DNA from: Bacilli bacterium
GTDB lineage: Bacteria > Bacillota_I > Bacilli_A > ML615J-28 > CAG-313
Assembly: GCA_017398545.1 (NCBI GenBank)
Contig: JAFQFT010000073.1
Location: 1-64,000 of the forward strand
Reading direction: 5' to 3'
Length of the DNA stretch: 64,000 nucleotides
Of this stretch, positions 59,815 through 64,000 are shown one piece after another; position 1 is the stretch's first letter; every line of letters starts with the position of its first letter. A model generated the notes under the pieces. It searched no databases. It saw only the letters and a list, made by a program, of their open reading frames with translations, and was not told the origin of the DNA. The position numbers and the translations under genes were made by a program.

Positions 59815-61881
59815 ATGCTCGAATTAAAAGAAGTCAGTAAGTTTTATACGAGTAATGGTATAACAAATATTGGTCTTAGTAATATTAATTTAAAATTACA
59901 TCGTAATGAAATAATTGCGATTACTGGTGAATCTGGTAGTGGTAAATCAACATTATTAAATGTAATTTCTAAGATTGATACTTTTGATGAAGGTGAAATA
60001 TATTATTATGGAAATGAAACATCATATTTTTCTATATCAGATATGGATGATTTTAGAAAAAATAAAGTTGGTTTTATTTTTCAAAACTATAATATTTTAG
60101 ATTCATATACTGTATTAGATAATGTTATGATACCTCTTTTATTAAAAGGTTTATCTAAAGAAGATGCTAAAGTTGAAGCAATGCTATTAATTAAAAAAGT
60201 AGGACTTGATGGACGAGAAAAACATCGTGGAAGTAAGTTATCAGGTGGTGAGAAACAACGTTGTGTTATTGCAAGAGCGCTAGCTGGTGATTGTGATATT
60301 CTTGCTTGTGATGAACCAACTGGTAATTTAGATAGCCAAACAGCTTCAGAAATTATTAAGTTAATTAAAGAAGTTGCAAAAGATAAACTTGTTTTAATTG
60401 TTACCCATAATTATCCAGAAGTAGAAGGAATTGCTACACGTCTTTTAAAAATGGCTGATGGTAAAATTGTTGAAGATATTACTTTTGAACAAGTACCTTG
60501 CGAAGAAAATAAAGAAATGGAATTATCATTTCAACCATTAAATAAAAAGGTTATTTGGTCACTTGGCTTAACTAATATCTTAAGAACACCTAAAAAGACT
60601 TTTTTGGTATGTTTAATATATTTTATTATTTCATTTTGCTTTTTATTTATTGCACAATATTTATCTTCTTCAATTAGAAATTCTGAATCTTCTAGTTATT
60701 TTTATAATACATTTGATAATAGATTATTTGTATATGGTAAAAATGGTACTTCATTTGATGATGATTTATTAAGTGGATATAATTATGAGATTAATGACTT
60801 TGCAACTGAACTTAGTTATTATTATGAATTTAATAATAATAGTCTTAATTTCTGTTATGCTGATAATATTACTGATTATAAGTTAATTGCAGGTACTTTA
60901 CCTGAAAAAGAAAATGAGTTTATTCTATTGTTTAATTCACCTAATAAGCTTACAATTCAAACTAACACTAAAAATATTGGTTCTGAAATTGTATTTGAAA
61001 TAAACAATGGAAGTGGTTATGAAAGATTTAAACTTGTTGGTATTGGTAGTTATAAAAGTAGCAAAACTTCAGAAGTTTTCGCAAGTGGTTGTAAAAGACT
61101 TCAAAAAGTTTTAAATAAAGTAACTCCTAATTATAGTTTAGAACAAAATGGTGAAAGAACTGATATTTACTTATCACTTGTTAATGGTAATAGTTCACCT
61201 AGATTAATTATTCCATCAAAGATGTATGAACAAAATCCAAATATTAGTTTATATGCTGATATGTATAAAATGAATGATTGTGAAGTTATTACTTATGGTG
61301 GTGAGAAGGTTTATTTAGAATTGTCTGTGGATGGACCTAGTAATCTTGATCCTTATTTTGCGAGTATTTATTCATCTAAATCTAGAGTTAAGAAAATTAT
61401 GAATAATTTAGATGTCGATAATCTGAAGGTAATATATCCAAGTGAATTTACTGATGATAGTTCACTTTCTCAATTTTTAACACAATTATTGATTATTATA
61501 TCTGTAGGGTCTGTTTCTGCTTATTTAATTGGTATATTCTTTATTTGTTATGTAATTTTAAGTAGAATTTATAGATCAAGAGTTAAAGATTATGCGATTT
61601 TAAGAACTCTTGGTGTTACAAAAAAAGATATGGCTAAGATTGTAAATGTTGAAATGATTATAATAGGTTATGGTATTATATTATTTACTTATCTATTATT
61701 TAATGGGTTAATATTTGCGGTTGATGCGTTAACTTTCTTGCGTCAAATAGGATTATTAACAGTAATTTTATATTTCTTTGTAATGATTATTTTTACAACA
61801 TCAATGTCTAAAAGATTTAATAAACGTGTATTTATGTTTACAGTTCGTGAATCTGTGAGAGGAGATGAAGATGATGATTAA
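59815..61881 (+). CDS. Fused ABC ATPase-FtsX permease
   Basis: 688 residues. The ATPase (about 1-220) has TGESGSGKST, FIFQNYN, LSGGEKQRCVIARAL, ILACDEPTGNLDS and VTHNYPE. After a linker the permease has a helix near residues 263-283, an ectodomain (about 285-555) and three final helices, with SRVKDYAILRTLGVTKKDMAKIV as the FtsX loop. AAGGAGGAG gives a very strong ribosome-binding site. It overlaps the next gene by 11 bases, suggesting that the two fusions form a heterodimeric complex of MacB/BceB-like type. Substrate unknown. Confidence 0.88.
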   Translation: MLELKEVSKFYTSNGITNIGLSNINLKLHRNEIIAITGESGSGKSTLLNVISKIDTFDEGEIYYYGNETSYFSISDMDDFRKNKVGFIFQNYNILDSYTVLDNVMIPLLLKGLSKEDAKVEAMLLIKKVGLDGREKHRGSKLSGGEKQRCVIARALAGDCDILACDEPTGNLDSQTASEIIKLIKEVAKDKLVLIVTHNYPEVEGIATRLLKMADGKIVEDITFEQVPCEENKEMELSFQPLNKKVIWSLGLTNILRTPKKTFLVCLIYFIISFCFLFIAQYLSSSIRNSESSSYFYNTFDNRLFVYGKNGTSFDDDLLSGYNYEINDFATELSYYYEFNNNSLNFCYADNITDYKLIAGTLPEKENEFILLFNSPNKLTIQTNTKNIGSEIVFEINNGSGYERFKLVGIGSYKSSKTSEVFASGCKRLQKVLNKVTPNYSLEQNGERTDIYLSLVNGNSSPRLIIPSKMYEQNPNISLYADMYKMNDCEVITYGGEKVYLELSVDGPSNLDPYFASIYSSKSRVKKIMNNLDVDNLKVIYPSEFTDDSSLSQFLTQLLIIISVGSVSAYLIGIFFICYVILSRIYRSRVKDYAILRTLGVTKKDMAKIVNVEMIIIGYGIILFTYLLFNGLIFAVDALTFLRQIGLLTVILYFFVMIIFTTSMSKRFNKRVFMFTVRESVRGDEDDD

Positions 61882-64000
61882 ACTAGAGAATATTAATAAA
61901 TATTATTTTAAAGGGGAACGTCATCAAATTCATGTTGTAAATAATGTTACACTTGAATTTCCTAAAGCTGGATTTGTTACGCTTCTTGGTGCATCAGGTA
62001 GTGGTAAAACTACACTTCTTAATATTATTGGTGGGCTTGATAAGTTTGATTCTGGAACAATTTATTATGGTGATAAATCATTTGATAAGTATCAAATGGA
62101 TGAAGTTGATAAATTAAGAAATGAAAAGATTGGTTATATTTTTCAAAATTATTTATTAATTAATCATTTTACTGTTTATGATAATTTAAGAGTTGCATTA
62201 GAAGCAATTGATGTATTAGATCCAGCTGAACAAAATAAACGTATTGAATATGCGTTAAAGTGTGTAGGGTTATATAAATATCGTAAAAAGAAGGTTAAAA
62301 ACTTATCTGGTGGTCAAATGCAAAGAGTATCAATTGCTCGTTGTATTGTAAAAAATAGCGAAGTTATTATCGCAGATGAACCAACTGGAAATATTGATAG
62401 TGAAAATACGATTCAAATTATGAATATCTTAAAGAAAATAAGTGAAACTAAGCTTGTTATTTTAGTTACACATGAAATCTCTATAGCAAGATATTATAGT
62501 GATCGTATTATTCAAATTAAAGATGGTCAAATTCTTTCTGATGGATTAGTAACTAATAATGGAACATTAAACACGCAAACTGATCGTAAAATTTATTTAG
62601 GTGATTTAAAGAATGAAAATACATCTTCAAATAAGTTAAATTTTGAATTATATGTAGATGAATCTTCTACTGAATCAGATTTGATTATTGCGGTTAGAAA
62701 TGATACGATTTATATTAAATCTAGTAAAAAGATTGTTAATTTAGATGAATCTAGTATTGAACTTGTTGATGGATCTTATAAAGAACCCGAAAAAATGCTA
62801 GAAGAGTTTGATTTTGATACTTCATGGTATAAAGAGCCTAAAAAAGAAACAAAAAGACATTTTTTTAAAACTAATCTTTTAAATGGTTTTAAAGAACTAT
62901 TAAATCAAGGTAAATCTAAAGTAGGTTTAATAATTCTTAATATTATTTTAGGTATTTTAATTGGTGTTTGTTTTGTTAATCTTGGTAAATTTACACATAT
63001 TGTATATACAGATGTAACAAGAGATGTTGTTGGACAAGTTGTTACAACACCGATTTCATACTTAAATACCTTAGCTCCTGAAAATGAAAAAGAAGTTTAT
63101 TTAGATGCCTATGATGAGGGATATGTTAATAATGTAATTCCTTTTAATTACGGTAATTATTATTTCTCATTTAAGGAAAACTTTATTTTCTCAACATATG
63201 AATATTTAGATATTTGGTCTTTCCCATATCAAGATGATTTTGTGTTGATTACAGGAAATAGACCTTATGGGAAAGAAATTGTTATTGGTAAAGCATTAGC
63301 TGATGTATTAATTAATAATTTAGGCTATAATAAAAAAGATTATAATAGTTTATTAGGTTATAAACTATATGATTACACTATTAGTGGTGTTGTAGATAAA
63401 GATACAATGTCATTTTATTATAATCCTATTGCTTTATATTATCCTGGTCATTTAAATAGTCGTAATGATAGTATTATGATTGATAATTTAAATTACTATC
63501 TTGATACTTATACTTTAATTAATGGTACAAATCCTGTATCTAAAGATGAGATTATAATTGATAATGTTTTTGCAAGTACTGAAACTTTAAGTATTAATGA
63601 TACACTTAAAGTAGGGAATAAAAATTATAAAATAGTTGGTGTATTTAAAGAGAAAAATATTATAGATGTTCCATCTATTTTAACACTAGATTCAAATTTA
63701 TATGGACATACATATAATTCATATAATTATTCAGTTACTGAAACAGTATTTTCATATGAACTAACATATTTACCAGATAATGAATATGAAATTGTTAAGG
63801 GAAGAGATGTTGTAAAAAAAGGTGAATGTATTGTTCATGTTGGGTCTAACCTAGAAATTGGTGAAAGCATTTATGGTTATAAGATTGTTGGAATGTATAA
63901 TAAGAGTTACAATAGTGGTTCACTTGGTAATAATCTTATGTTTGATAATATTGTAATTATTAGTATTTATAATTATACTAATAGAAATTATAGTTTAGCT
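61871..64000 (+). CDS. Fused ABC ATPase-FtsX permease, cut by the window end
   Basis: Open to the last base, 710 codons so far. The ATPase has LLGASGSGKTT, YIFQNYL, LSGGQMQRVSIARC, VIIADEPTGNIDS and VTHEIS. A linker of about 100 residues follows, unusually rich in acidic and serine residues, then KTNLLNGFKELLNQGKSKVG, a membrane helix near residue 360 (LIILNIILGILIGVCFVNL) and a long ectodomain. The final helices are not reached. ATG 61871 is six bases after AGGAG. ATG 61874 is an equal alternative. Confidence 0.85.
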   Translation, partial: MMIKLENINKYYFKGERHQIHVVNNVTLEFPKAGFVTLLGASGSGKTTLLNIIGGLDKFDSGTIYYGDKSFDKYQMDEVDKLRNEKIGYIFQNYLLINHFTVYDNLRVALEAIDVLDPAEQNKRIEYALKCVGLYKYRKKKVKNLSGGQMQRVSIARCIVKNSEVIIADEPTGNIDSENTIQIMNILKKISETKLVILVTHEISIARYYSDRIIQIKDGQILSDGLVTNNGTLNTQTDRKIYLGDLKNENTSSNKLNFELYVDESSTESDLIIAVRNDTIYIKSSKKIVNLDESSIELVDGSYKEPEKMLEEFDFDTSWYKEPKKETKRHFFKTNLLNGFKELLNQGKSKVGLIILNIILGILIGVCFVNLGKFTHIVYTDVTRDVVGQVVTTPISYLNTLAPENEKEVYLDAYDEGYVNNVIPFNYGNYYFSFKENFIFSTYEYLDIWSFPYQDDFVLITGNRPYGKEIVIGKALADVLINNLGYNKKDYNSLLGYKLYDYTISGVVDKDTMSFYYNPIALYYPGHLNSRNDSIMIDNLNYYLDTYTLINGTNPVSKDEIIIDNVFASTETLSINDTLKVGNKNYKIVGVFKEKNIIDVPSILTLDSNLYGHTYNSYNYSVTETVFSYELTYLPDNEYEIVKGRDVVKKGECIVHVGSNLEIGESIYGYKIVGMYNKSYNSGSLGNNLMFDNIVIISIYNYTNRNYSLA

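Overview
The window is AT-rich bacterial DNA from a low-G+C, Gram-positive, spore-forming member of the Bacillota, most like the Erysipelotrichales or another anaerobic gut Bacilli lineage. The evidence is a spoIIAA-spoIIAB-sigF plus spoVAC-spoVAD-spoVAE block, an RNase J homologue, a c-di-AMP receptor, strong AGGAG/AGGTG ribosome-binding sites and sigma-A promoters that often carry an extended -10 TGn. TGA serves as a stop in several ATGA overlaps (14402-14405, 44140-44143, 44925-44928), so the Mycoplasma code does not apply. I could not run any database search. Family calls rest on motifs and context.

Positions 1-3706 hold the 3' end of an unidentified membrane-protein gene, then an operon of a glycerophosphodiesterase, galE, folD and a divergent ThyX-like protein, closed by a strong terminator. 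Positions 3804-22679 are one long surface-polysaccharide locus read rightward from a good promoter. It has a bacillosamine-type start cassette (membrane dehydratase, aminotransferase, PglC-like phosphosugar transferase), glycosyltransferases, a TagD-like cytidylyltransferase, an iron-sulfur F420-dehydrogenase-beta-like protein, LicD, a Wzy-like polymerase, a Wzx-like flippase, capE-capF-capG for UDP-N-acetyl-L-fucosamine, and a tail of poorly known genes. A 351-base gap in the middle holds a weak terminator and a large dyad.

Positions 22820-31500 hold a dGTPase-like HD hydrolase behind a structured, terminator-bearing leader, a DUF2089/HAAS-DUF4097/membrane-protein stress-type cassette, an ankyrin lipoprotein, and a tightly overlapped operon (radical SAM, LytTR, DUF3021, surface protein, type I pullulanase) that seems to start leaderless. 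Positions 31501-38324 form a leftward operon of a WG-repeat lipoprotein and MacB/FtsX-type ABC proteins, with a cre-like site on its promoter. Then come a DarA-type c-di-AMP receptor, a membrane protein, a leftward Nudix/C26-peptidase pair, a CtpE-like P-type ATPase, and an SsuABC/ThiXYZ-like uptake system with a dyad operator on its -10 box.

Positions 46001-50673 hold Ldh_2-type malate/lactate dehydrogenase, malic enzyme, a LarA-family racemase with every key residue of the founding enzyme, and a lipid kinase. Positions 50674-56778 are the sporulation block: dacF, then an interrupted AlbA_2-type regulator and a candidate small RNA, then spoIIAA-spoIIAB-sigF and spoVAC-D-E with recognisable SigH-like and forespore-type promoters. 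The end has a D-lactate dehydrogenase with a cysteine-rich tail, a 16-residue peptide gene with its own promoter and terminator on the minus strand, an RNase J2-like protein with an altered metal site, and two ATPase-FtsX fusion transporters, the last cut by the window edge.
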